From assembly GCF_900090045.1 (NCBI RefSeq), contig NW_021638312.1, positions 62,001 to 126,000 of the forward strand: 64,000 bases of DNA. The letters are read 5' to 3'. The stretch is from Plasmodium malariae (Eukaryota; Apicomplexa; Aconoidasida; Haemosporida; Plasmodiidae). The notes beneath the pieces were generated by a model. It had not been told where the DNA came from, did no database searches, and was given only the letters and a program-made list of their open reading frames with translations. Position numbers and translations under genes: made by a program. Shown in pieces: positions 11,883-24,412 of the stretch (position 1 is its first letter; the number at the start of each line of letters is the position of its first letter).

Positions 11883-14437
11883 ATGGAAAATTGTTCTTCC
11901 AGAGTAATGTTTATTACTTTTTTAATATGAATGAATTTGTGGATAAATTATATGTTTATCATAAAAAAAATTATAATGCAAATGATGCTAAAAACGAATG
12001 CTTAAATAATTCCTAATCTTTTTTTTGAATCTAGGACTATAGTGGTTTGGGATCTGGAGCATCACAATATCTTATGAAAAAAGAATTTTTGCAAGCTCTA
12101 AAACAAATTCCATCTCTCACTGCTTCCTTAAAGACAAAGACATCTAAAAACGAATTTAGAAAAGAATGCTTAGATTTGGTTAATTTTCTAATTAAGAAAA
12201 AGGATGACCCTCCAGCTTTCACTGAACGAAAACGTTGGGTACCGGTCCTTAGGAATTATTTTAAACATAGATTTGACAAGATTACTCAACATGGAGGTTG
12301 TCCTATGATTTTTGAACAGAAAGAACGAGATATTTTAGAATTAAAATATAATGCATTAGATTTCTGCGAATTAAATAATCATATAGAAAAAACTAAGTAA
12401 ATTCAAAAAAGGAGATAACAAATATGATTGTAAAAGTAACGCTGAGTGTAAAAACATTGTAAGGAATATGAAGAGTGGTTTGTAAGTAAGAAGGAACATT
12501 TCCAGAATAAGAGAAATCTCATTCATGAAAGTTGCATATTTAAAAGCTCATCATCACAATTTCCAAAAAGAGAATGCAATATACTAAATCCTAAAATATT
12601 TAATAAGCCTCCTCAATGCATATTATCGGAACCAGTTGTATCTAGTCACCTTCCACCTAAAGAAAATACATTAAGCTCACCAAATGTAGATCAAATTAAA
12701 ACGGAAGTTTTTTCTGCACCTGAAGCGGAACATCCATCTGGAAAGACATATGATAGTTCACCTGATAGTTCGCCTTTTAATATACCTGATAGTTCCATTG
12801 TTGATTCTCCAGACGGTCCATCTTCAGATCAATCTCAACTTCAGACAACAACTGAAGACACTTCGATGGAAAATTTAGTAATTTAGATGGACATGACACA
12901 AAGATTCTGAATTACCGAGAGTTCTTACACATTCGGCATCTCACAGAAAACATTAAGCAGTTCTATAGTACAATCACCAGGTAGCCCAGAATTAAACACA
13001 GGTAGTCATATTAAAACTATACAACAGCTACTGACGTATCAATTCCTAAACCCCTTCTTCTAATCCTGCAGACTCTGAAAATCAAGGTAATCTTAATTGT
13101 TTTCTTTTATATTTTTGTAATAACTAAAAAAATTATTGCATATATATATAAAGTTAATGCAGGTCCAGTAGAAAATTCACATAACCCATATGTATCATCA
13201 TTTTTAACAATTTCTAATTATTATTGTATTTACTCTTTTTATTAAAGTAATATAAAATTAAATATTAAAAATATTGTAAACATTAGATTATTGTAATAAA
13301 TTAATTTTTAATTATATTTCTTTTGTATTGTAGTACGCATTAATAGGAAAGTTTAAAAAAAAGAAAAATATAAGAAGACAAATTAAATTTCTCAGAATAC
13401 TACTACCTTCACACTCTGACAAGAAAGACAAGTTTTTATCAGATGATCATTTAGATCAGCCAATATATGATGATGAGGAGATCATAAAAAAATTAAAAAT
13501 ATATGAACATAACACTATAAAAAATACAAATATGTTAAAGAGAAAAAAAGAAAGATCCAAAACTATTATAGAAGTACATATGGAAGTACTCGAGGAATTC
13601 AGAAATGAAGAATGGGAATTGAACAAAGGAGAATTTCTAACAATATGTCTAGAAATATTCAAAAATGAGGAACGTAGATCCTATCCTAATTTGATAAATG
13701 ACTATCAAATAGAAAATATTCAATGCAGCAGTGATAATGAAGAAACAAATATTCTGTGGAATAAATGGATAGAAAGGCATAGAAATCTTTCTGAAAAATT
13801 GAAAAAAGAACATTGGTTTAATAATTTGAAAAATGAATGGAAAAAAGAAAAATCTAAGGTAAAAAAAATGGAAGAATTAAAAAATAAATCTTCAAACGAA
13901 AATCAAAAAGTTTCATTTTTAGAAGGAGAAAAAGATATATGGAGACAGTGGATATCAAACAAGAGTAAAATTGTAGAACACTATCTGGAACAGGACTGGT
14001 TTAAGGGATTAACAGATGAATTTTATAATATTTTAGATGAATATGAAAATGAAGAAACTAAAAATTGTGTGTCACTAATAAGTATAGAAGAAATGGAACA
14101 TAACAAAAGTTGTGAAGAATTATATAAATATATTAAAAAAAAATTATTATCAAAATTGTGTATACTTGTATTTATGACAATATTAGAAGAATGCAAAAAT
14201 GAGAAAAATGTAGAAAATTACGAATCATATTTAGATAGTTCCATAAATGAATCTATTACATTAGAAAACTCAAATAGAAAAGCAGAAATCTTAGAAGACA
14301 CAACGGAATTCAAAAATGATGTTTTGGAGTATAGAGTTAATGAGGAAATTCCTGCTTATAAAGGACAGAACTGTTTTATGCTAGAGATAAAAGATTGGAT
14401 AAAAGAAAATGACGCACATATAAATGTTACGGATTAA
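11883..14437 (+). pseudogene. STP1 pseudogene, four exons retained
   Basis: Exon 1 (11883-11903) encodes MENCSSR. A 131-base intron leads to exon 2 (12035-13086), which starts DYSGLGSGASQYL and carries the STP1 N-terminal block with EFRKECLDLVNFLIKKKD, then QHGGCPMIFEQKERDILELK and DFCELN. A stop falls at 12398-12400. The sequence then continues in other frames with cysteine-bearing pieces and a Ser/Pro/Asp-rich stretch (SSPDSSPFNIPDSSIVDSPD) to the donor at 13087. Exon 3 (13163-13246) is the membrane-helix exon but is 84 bases, two fewer than in the intact copy at 30-33 kb, which shifts the frame. Exon 4 (13334-14437) is fully open for 367 codons: YALIGKFKKKKNIRR, TIIEVHMEVLEEFRNEEWEL, ILWNKWIERH, HWFNNLKNEWKKEK, IWRQWISNK. 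Intron phases match the intact gene. With several breaks no full product is expected. Confidence 0.88.
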
Positions 14438-17400
14438 GAAAATAATGTAGTGAACTACGATTAAATAATAGAATTATGCTTACTGAAATTTAAAAATAGC
14501 ATAATCAAAATATAATAGAGTGATATTCAAGTAAAATCAGATGATATCGATGAAATAAATTTCTTAAATGATATCATACAAAAAGGGAACAATTAAAAAG
14601 AAAATTATATATTAATGAGTAATTTAAAAAGAAAAAACAGGCTTTAAATACAAAGACATAAATGAATTTATTTAAAAAATATTCCAATTATACATAACTT
14701 GTTTTATTTCTAGTAGAGTATTTCATTAGTGCTTGATTTAATAAAAATAGTAAGTTTTAATATGTATATATATAAAAATAAACTATTATATATTAAATAT
14801 TATCATATTAATTTATGAAATTTCAAGCAATTCCTTTTTTTATTATTTCCTAATTAAATTTTTTTTTAAATAAAATAATAATATATATTATATTCATAAC
14901 TTATAATTTTATAGTACATTTGTATTTATGTACTTATACGTTAGTTTAATACATAACATCTAATAATGGGAATTAGAGTAACAAAATAAGGATATTAAAG
15001 GGAAAATTAAGACCTTGCATAAGAATTCTTATAATTACATACATATATTAAATTATTCGTTCATCTATTTATGTTTTGTTTTTAAATAAATAATTTGTCT
15101 GTAAATATTTCATTTAATTTAATATTGAAATCTTATAACAGCTTAATATTCTTTTTTATCCTAAGAATAATTAATTTTAATTTTTTTAATAATAGGGTCG
15201 TTTTTAATGCATCATAGAGAAAAAAAAATTTCTACATTTTTTGATAATTTATTTTGCTTTCATATTAAGATATAAAGTTAAATGATATGTAGAATAGCAC
15301 TTTTAATTATTTATAATTTAATATAATGTTTAATGAATCTGTTATTGTATGAATTTTCAAATTAACAAATATAATATAATTATTTTTTGATTATTAAGAA
15401 ATATGCATATAGTAAACAAATTTTAATGTAGATTTACCATACAATTAATTAATAATAGTTTTTTATATTTCTTAATTTAGATTCTATAAATTTGAAAAAA
15501 AAAAAATACCTCATCCGTAGTTGCTTTCTACGTTTTGCATACCTAAGACATATTGTTTCCTATACCTACGTATGATACCTAAAATGAAATATAGAAAATT
15601 TATTTATGTATTTAAAAAATAATATCACTGTTGTTAAATTAATTCTAAAATTCTCTTATAAAAAATGATATGGCTTTAATTATTATAATCAAGTAATTAT
15701 AAATAAATATATATATATACAGGAATTTTATTATTCGAAGAGAACTATATGAGATATTAGAATATTGTTATATATATATAATATTTCTAATTTCCTGTAA
15801 TATATTATTAAATTAGAATAAATATTAAAAAATTAAATATATGATAATCGTTATATTTAAATATCTACTTTATTTTTATTTTTATTCTTCGAATGAGTTT
15901 ATTTTAGTTCTATGGGATACATTAATAAATTTTATTACTTTCATTTCATTTTGTTTTATTATATTTTATTTGTCAAGTAATATAACTATATAGGAAGAAA
16001 TAAAAAATATCCCTAAATTACTTTTTATAATAATTATCTTTATTATACGAGATATTAGAAAAAAACTTAATGGTAATTTCTCTCAAATTTTTTATTAACT
16101 AATTATAGAAGAAATACAAACATTTTATTATCAATAAAAAATGAAGATCACTATTATAGTTAATTCTACATAAATAATTTTTATCATGTTATTTATTATA
16201 TCATTTCATATTAGATATATATACTTCATGTATTACTTAATTTGCTTAAACTATTTTTTATTCACATTGACAAATTATTACATTAAACCCATGATAATAG
16301 CTTGTATATTACAATCCACGTTTATACTAATTTTTTAGAACTAGTAGAATAAATTGTAAACTCCTAATATATAGTACAAATAGTTATAAATATAAATATA
16401 TTTTTAAGAAATAACAATACTAGTATCAGAAAAATTCTTAAAAAAAAATTTTCATACTAATATTTCTAAATATTTTTTAAAAATAATAATTCTTTATTCA
16501 TACATGAAAACAATGGTTACTTGTAAGACAGTTAGCAACAAATTTGTAATTTTTAAATAGAAATAATGTGAAAGTATTTAATGTTCAGTATCACATATAA
16601 ATAATACTTCCATTAAATATTTATATTTTTTTTCTTATATTGTATGCTAAATTTTTATATACATTAGAATTATGTTAATATTATTATAACATTTATTAGA
16701 TAAAGAATAGTTATAAATAATAAAATAATGGAAATTCCATTGCATATATTGTTTGATATATAATTAATCGTTAAAATATAAAAATAATTTTTTTCAAAAA
16801 TATGCAAATATATATATAAATAAAGAAAATAACTATATATAGTTATGTATGTTTTGTTAAAAACACAATAACACATAAATATCAGAAATAACTTATTCAT
16901 TATCAATTTTTTGCATAGCAAATATATTTAATAAATAGATAATATATTTATACTGTTTCAATAAATATAATGCTACATTATAAGAAAATATTACATAATA
17001 TAGATTAAATTAATTTTAACATTATATTCAAAAAATAGTGCATATAATTGTAACAATAATTTACTTCAAATAATTGTTATTAAATTTTTTTTATATTATA
17101 TTTTTAGGTTCGTTTCTTTATTGTTTTTTAGAGCAACAATTTTTATTTTTTGATATATGTATTTTCTTATTAATGTGAAATGCATAATAATTGCATTTTA
17201 GGGCATCATTAATGTATTAATTAATTAGGTATATGTAATATTTAAAACAATTTTAACTATGTAAATTTTATAATTTTTATCAAATTTTTTTTTTTTTTTA
17301 ATTACATTTTCTTTTTTTTTCCTAATAATATTAGAAAAAGGCATTTTTTACTTCAAAATCTTGTTAATACTATTTCTTAAACTGTTGTATTATTTAAATT

Positions 17401-18216
17401 CTGAATTAATATTAAAAAATATGTATGTCATCATTACATAAGAATATTCTGTTATATATTATTTATAAAAATAAAATCTTAATTTATCTTTTATAACTTC
17501 GAAAGTAATATCATTTAAATAATATTTATTATATAGCTGGATATCTATTAATCATTTTTGCTTAAAATATATAAGAGCAAGACATACTATATAATATATA
17601 TATAAATCTATTAAACTGCTAATTATATATATATATATATATGTTTTTTTTTTTTTTTGTTCTACTTACATTATTATTTTTGAAAATTATTAGAAAGAAA
17701 AATTTAACAAGCAATAATTTATTTTCAAAATATTTTTCATTAACTTAATTGTAGCATATAATTTTAAAAAGATATGTTCTCAAAAGCTATCTTACTTATA
17801 TTACATTATGTAATTTTATTGCATTTATACATTTTCATAACAATAAATTAACAAATTATTTTATTATTATTCTTATATAGAATATGTATATGAAAAATAA
17901 AATTTTTTTGATAAAGGTTATATTAGGATTATATAGTTGCTGTTGTTTTATTATAATTATATATCTTTTAATTTTTTCTTTGAATATATCATATTGATAT
18001 AATATTAAATAATAATAATTTTATAAAAAAATATACTATAATATTTTTGTTTAATATACATATCTTCTTTCCTCATTTTAACATATGATATATTTATCAT
18101 TAACTATAGAAATCTAAAAAAATTTTAATTTTAATGTGGTCAAAAACAGTAAAGAAAAATTATATTGCTAAAAACTCAATTATTAAAAAGATTTAGCAAA
18201 CAAAAATAAATTCAAC
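14438..18216. other. A/T-rich intergenic stretch
   Basis: The first 200 bases after the STP1 pseudogene may still be decayed coding tail (short Asp/Glu/Asn-rich pieces). The rest is low-complexity A/T sequence with an (AT)n tract at about 17624-17642. The 83-codon minus-strand frame at 16670-16921 has chance-like composition. Confidence 0.55.
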
Positions 18217-19012
18217 ATGATGTTACATAAAAATAAATTTTTTTTCATTAAACTTTGCGCATTTTTCCTTTTAATATGGATATGCCATAATTCTTATGAG
18301 GTATAATAATTATTATATCCAATAATTTTTATGCTTTTTTTTAATATTACTTTTTCATAGTAAAATGAATATTTCATGAAAATGGAAATGCAGATAATTT
18401 TTTAAATAATATATTTTTACCCTAATTTTTAGTCAGCTTCCTCAGATAAAACATGGAATAATAGAATTAACCTAAAAAAAATATTAGATTTAAGGATACG
18501 TAGATTGTTATATGGAGAACGAGGTCGAAATCAAAAAAATATAGGCTTACCTTCAGAGAAAAACTTCAAAAGAAATTTCAAAAAGAACATATGTCAATAA
18601 AAAGTTATGATCATCAAGAAAGAAAATTTGGAAAATTAAAAGAAAAATCGTCTCGAAAGGAAAAAAATATCCCCAGAAAAAAAAATATATTATCATTCAT
18701 ATTTGGACCTTTAAAAAAATTAGATTCTGTATACGAGATGGAAGTAATAAACCATTTATTTTAGTGTACAAAAGATCAGAGAATTCTAATGTTAAATATA
18801 AAGAAAAGATTCTAAGGTTCCTTTGGGTATTTAATCCATTTATAACATGTTTTGTTATCACATTTGGTTTAATAGCCCTTCATTCTGTAGATAGCATTTC
18901 TGAGTATGTGGCACATATCCTTTGTGCATTAATGCCAATGTTCATATTAATATATTTTTATATTTCCTATAAGTTTTGGAAACATAGTATTTTGAGTAAT
19001 CATCAAGAATAA
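18217..19012 (+). pseudogene. Plasmodium exported protein pseudogene
   Basis: Exon 1 (18217-18300, 28 codons) encodes MMLHKNKFFFIKLCAFFLLI then WICHNSYE, a typical signal exon, and ends at a GTATAA donor. Exon 2 starts at 18433 after TTTTTAG in phase 0 with SASSDKTWNNRINLKKI and a PEXEL-like RRLLYGE site (R-L-L-Y-G-E). A stop at 18598-18600 closes this frame. The next frame continues with MSIKSYDHQERKFGKLKEKS up to YEMEVINHLF. After a second break at about 18760 the third frame gives YKRSENSNVKYKEKILRF and two hydrophobic helices, ending in SILSNHQE at 19012. Two frame breaks indicate a pseudogene. The family resembles exported proteins with a Ser-rich, Trp-containing segment before the PEXEL, but I cannot name it firmly (fam-m-like at best). 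It may be related to the copy at 47.8 kb. Confidence 0.75.
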
Positions 19013-22000
19013 AACAAGGATAAGAGATTTTTTTAATTTTTATTAGGATAATATGAAAGAATGTTACTTGGAAATTTTTAAATATAGTGTTGTAATTTTA
19101 GTACACAAGAAATTTTATATGTGTAAAAATATATATATTTATGCAAATATGTATTATATATGTGATACAATAATTGTTTTCTTTTCAAATTTTATAAAAG
19201 AAGTTCTATTACTATTCTTATTTACAATAATATAAATAGATCATTTATGTTTTGATTGTTTACGTATTTATTTTTTTATATATTCTATGAGAAAATATAC
19301 ATTTTTTAATTATAAAATTTATTCATATATATATATAAAAAAAACAATAAAGATCTATGTTTTAATTATAGTAGAATAGTCATGTATTGTATATTTTTTT
19401 GAATGAGTTAGTAATTTATTCCATTTCTTTTTACATGTTATCGTGTATTTTAATATATGTGTCTATATATAAACATATATTATTATGAAGTTTTATAATT
19501 GTCTTTTTAATATGAATATGCTTAGTGAATATTTATAGATTTACATTACATTTTAATTACAACAATATTATTTGAGAAAAACGGTAATCTAATAATCAAA
19601 GTGTTTTTATTAAACTTTAGATCAATTTTATAATTTTCTCTTACTCAAAAGAACTACTATTTGTGTGTAAATTTTAATTTTTTCAGATGATATGGTTTGA
19701 GTAAAAAATGAATACATTTTAGAATTACATCTTTTATATTATAAATAAAAATCATATTTCATATCCATTTATTTCATAGCCACTTTTAAATGAAGTTATT
19801 CATTGTTTTATTTTTTGTAGCTTCTACATTATGAAATTAAAGTAATAATTTTTTTTTATATATATTTTGTTAAATCATAATGTCATTGTTCCATCTTTTC
19901 CATATGTTCCACTAAATACATAATACTAATTTAGCGTAAATTAATCGGATAAAGTGTATAAATATTATTTATAATATTTTTCTTTTTATTCTCATTAATA
20001 TTAACCCAATTTTTATTTAATAAGTCAAAAGTTATTAGCAGGTCATTTATTGTTTAATCATTAAAACAAAATATAAAGTGTCTATAAGCATTTTTATCAA
20101 AAATTTATTATGTTCAGGTATATATAATGCATAGAAATTCTTCTCAACTCGTCCAAAATGGTTCTACATAGTATCAGAATCATCATTTTTCTATGTATCT
20201 ATTAAAACAAGAAAAAATATATTTAATAATCCTTACAATTAACTTAAGTTTTTTACATAAATTATACAAATTAAAATTCTCCAAAAATTCTCTATAAAAG
20301 TAAAACAAAAAAATTTTTACTCTTGAACAAGTAAAATACTATATAATAAAACATTAATGTACAAAATTATAATAATAATTAAGAATGTCTCTTTAAAAAT
20401 GTTCCTTCACCAAAAACGTTAAAGTCTGTAATTTCAATATATAGTTTATTTATGCGAAATTTTTAATTTACAATGACTATATTAAAAATATAATACATAT
20501 AAAAAATAAAATTGAATAATAACTATTATATTAAAACTATCCTTCAAAAGTATTACTTAATTTTTTATAATTAATGAAGGTTCATTTTTTTCATAAATAA
20601 GAAAATTATATTTTATTAGTTTATAACATATTATATTAATAAATGCATTAGTAGCCTTTATATCTTCTTTTTTTTTATTATAAACTTAAATTTGATACCA
20701 TATTCTCAGTACGAGTTTATTAAATATGAATTAACTATATAAGTATTATTTTTTTGTAAATAATTTTAGAATTATATATTTGCTTTACTATTATAATTTT
20801 TTTTTTTTTTTGTTAAATATATTATTGTTCACTAATAAAAAAAAACATTTATTTTATTAATTTCTCCATTTATTTTTTTATTATATTCTTAACGTATTTG
20901 ATAAATTATACATTATTTTTTTTTCTTTTTTAGATTTTCAATTAATACTTTTTTTTAAAAATATATAACATAATATCATTATAATTTCAAAAATGTTTTA
21001 TATTAATGTATAATTTTTATGGAAAGGTGTAATGCACTTGATGTAATCAAAGTAATTGCATTGGATATATTAATTATTTTCATCGATTTCAAAATATAAT
21101 AAAAAAAAAGGTTTTATATTATATACTACTATATATTAATTCAAGCATAACAATTATAATCATAAATAATATTATTTTACTTTTTTTATTATTATTATGC
21201 ATAAAAATATGTTAATGAACTTAATTTATTGTATTTTCCCTAATTACATCTCGGATGCCCGAAATAGTTAAAAAAAAAGAGGGAAAAAAATATTTCTTTT
21301 TGTAAGAACTTACAGTTACACAACATTCAAATAATTTATGATAAGTATTATTAAAAAATAATACCACATAATTATTTAAAATGGTTTTTAAATTACCCTT
21401 ATTTAAAAAATCATGTTTATTTATGCATAAATAAATTTCTAAAATGTCTAATATACAATTGAAAAATTGCAATAAATTTGTTTCCAGTAGTAAATATATT
21501 ATATATTAAATTTTTTAAATTGTTTTATATATATTTAAAAATCTTTTATAAAAACTATAATTCAAATGAAATTAAAAATATATATATATTTTTATACAAG
21601 TATGCATTTTATTCTATGAATTCCATTATATATGTAAATACAAAATATAAAGTTAAGCTTATATAAAGCAAAAAAATTATAATAAATTTTCTATTAAGAT
21701 ATATATTTTATCCCATTAAATATGAATATATATAGTAACTGCAAACGTCTATATTATTTATGGAAAAGAATGTTCTGTGTAAAATATAATGGTTTTTTTT
21801 TACAAACATCCATTTATATATATATTATTTTACATTAAAAAATGTATATATATATTAATTAGTTAAAATTAAATATCTTAATAGAATATTATAATATTAA
21901 CTAAAAATTAAATGACATAATTCTTATATTTTTTATAAATTTTTATCATAATGTTTGTAGGTTTCCAGATAAAATTATCTTTTTCCATGTTTTACTTTCT

Positions 22001-23578
22001 GTAGGATATGAACTCTTATATAAATTAATAGCGCACATATAAACGGGTTATTTCCAACGAAATGTGATTATGTGCTAAAATATTTACAATAACTAAAATA
22101 ATTATATAATATAATTTTCACTTTTATTTAAATTTATGTAGCGAAAAGGATGTTGCATTAACTGATATAGTGTAAACTTTTCATATATACATTACATATA
22201 AAATGTTATATTTACTTTTTTTTTTAATTAAATATATCATTAATATAAGATAATGCATACTTCCAGTTATATTATAAAATATCATACTAATAAAAATTAA
22301 GTTATATGTTTGTGCATTAAATACAGTTAACAACGATTTGTATTCTTTAATTTTTATTATATTAAAGAAAGAAGTACTATGAATACCAATATATTGGTAG
22401 TTCTTGACATATGTTTTTCTTATTTTAAAATATACCTAGAACACTATTAACGCTATTTATAGAACATATATAGAAAATATAGCACACAACTGCGAAAATA
22501 TTAAGTTAATTTTTTAAGAATATTTATCATAATATGCCAAAAGTTTTTTTTTATTTTTGTATCCTTATTATTAATTGAAACTTTGTATATAAATAATATA
22601 TTATCAGACAATTTTTATTATTATAAAACGGAAATGAAGTTGTTTCTAGAATACATATTAATAACCTATTAATCTTAGTTCATTGATACACTCTCATTTG
22701 CAATAAAAAAAAGAAAAAAAATAGTAGCATATATATTTATAATATCTTTTTTGTATTATACATTTAAATAATTCTTATAAAATTGGAATCAAAACATATT
22801 TCAAGTAAAATAATAAATATCCATAGTTCTCACTTATTTACAAGAATTTTTAATATCCATAATTAATAATGAACTATAAATAATTTATATTTAATTGCTA
22901 CGTCATTTTATTATATTTATATTTTCATATTAGAATTATTCAAAAATTTAAACATGTAAAAAAAAAAAAATTTGTACTAAATATATAATATAGTACATTC
23001 TTTATAGAACCATCTATAATAAGTATTAAATTCTATTTTTACAAAAGCAAAAAATATAGGTTCTTTTCTTTATATTTCATATAAAACGAGATATTTACAA
23101 ATAATATAAAAATTGTCATACACTTTTTTTATATAGCGATAAAAATAATTTTTACTAAAAGAACGTAAATAAAATGAAAACAATGTAAATGTACCTTTTA
23201 AGGTTAACATCATTAATTTATCTTAATAGTTTAACAAATTAATAGTAACTTCACTATTTTGCATGAATTCCTTAATACTTATACATATTTTATATACAAG
23301 TATGCATAAGTAAATGGACATATATTATGATAAAATAATAAAGGACTTTGCAAAAATCCTTTAAAATACAAATTAATAAAATAAAACAATCAAATTTAAC
23401 AGGAGTTAAGAATAGTTATTTTTGTACTATATATCAATATGGTTATATATATAGGTACTGTTATAAACATTAAGTAATTGTAAGTAAATTCCTTATGAAT
23501 GTATTGTTTTTAAGGATATTACATATCTTATTTTTTGATACAAAACTTTTTTCTTACGAAAGAACTTAACTCCTTATA
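19013..23578. other. A/T-rich intergenic stretch
   Basis: No supported gene. Short open frames (19053-19235, 21221-21472 minus, 21478-21666) are hydrophobic or Asn/Lys/Tyr-rich and match no family motif. Several A/T microsatellites and T runs occur, for example near 20797-20812. Confidence 0.6.
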
Positions 23579-24412
23579 CTAAATTTTTGGATTATTTGCC
23601 TTTATTATTTCAAATTTTATAACTTTTATAAAAGTGTAAATAATACCTATTACAAATAAGAATAGAACAATTCCAAAAAACACTGAATTCGCTATTACAG
23701 GATAATAGAACTTAGAACTACCACTGACGTCATATGCGACACCTAATATTGAAAATGATGTTCATTTCAAAAAAATTAAAAGGATTGGAATAGTTCTTAA
23801 ATCTTTCTTTCCACATATCATTGTATTGGTAGATGTTTATTAATTTCTGCGTTATTCTTAATTTCATCTAAGGAATCTAATAGAATGAATATTTTTACTT
23901 TCAAAAAAATTATCCATTTAATTAAGTAAAGAAGACTTCTTTTTATTAGGTACTTTATCACTTTCTTTTGTATTTAATAATTTTTCTTTTAACTTTAAGC
24001 TTTATTATGAAGCTTATTTGTCATTTTTAAATATATCTTCCTTTTGATTCAGTAATTTATTATTTCCCTTATCACCTGACATATATATAGTAGATTTTAC
24101 ATCTATCGAATTCTGTTCTAATAGTCTATTAGTTGTTAAAGTTAAATGTACATGTAATATATACTTATTATATCATGAATTATAACAGTTTTTAAAAAAG
24201 AAGAAACATAAAAAATTATTATTTGCAAATATATGTATTTTAGAACAAAGAAAATACTGTTTTAAAATATAGAGTGTAAAAAAAAAAAAAAAAATATGAA
24301 ATATTATTGAAATACAAAATAATCGTTAAAATTTCATATTCGAATTAAAAGGGTAAATATTAGAGATTTTAACAAAAATGGGGAACTTAAAATTTTCTTT
24401 CATTGCTGACAT
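23579..24412 (-). pseudogene. fam-m-like (DUF3671-type) exported protein pseudogene
   Basis: Minus strand. A decayed signal exon near 24412-24320 reads MSAMKENFKFPIFVKISN before losing its hydrophobic frame. Exon 2 begins about 24150 with LTTNRLLEQNSIDVKST, containing RLLEQ, which fits the canonical PEXEL pattern RxLxE/Q/D. Further pieces are MSGDKGNNKLLNQKEDIFKN, then LLDSLDEIKNNAEINKHLPI, a break, RTIPILLIFL (first helix), SGSSKFYYPVIANSVFFGIV (second helix) and a basic tail KVIKFEIIKANNPKI, stopping at 23579. The tail resembles the KF-KY-RLK-GK ending of DUF3671-type proteins of P. vivax and P. malariae. At least four stops or frame changes are seen. It lies between two long empty stretches and is one of four recognised minus-strand units. 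Confidence 0.65.

Noticed and set aside
12037..12222. 61-codon minus-strand frame
   Set aside because: Antisense shadow of STP1 pseudogene exon 2.
20060..20180. Minus-strand reading MMILILCRTILDELRRIS, loosely like an STP1 helix
   Set aside because: Too short and without the tryptophan blocks that define the STP1 tail.
21221..21472. 83-codon minus-strand frame
   Set aside because: No family motif and no splice partner; length is reachable by chance in this DNA.
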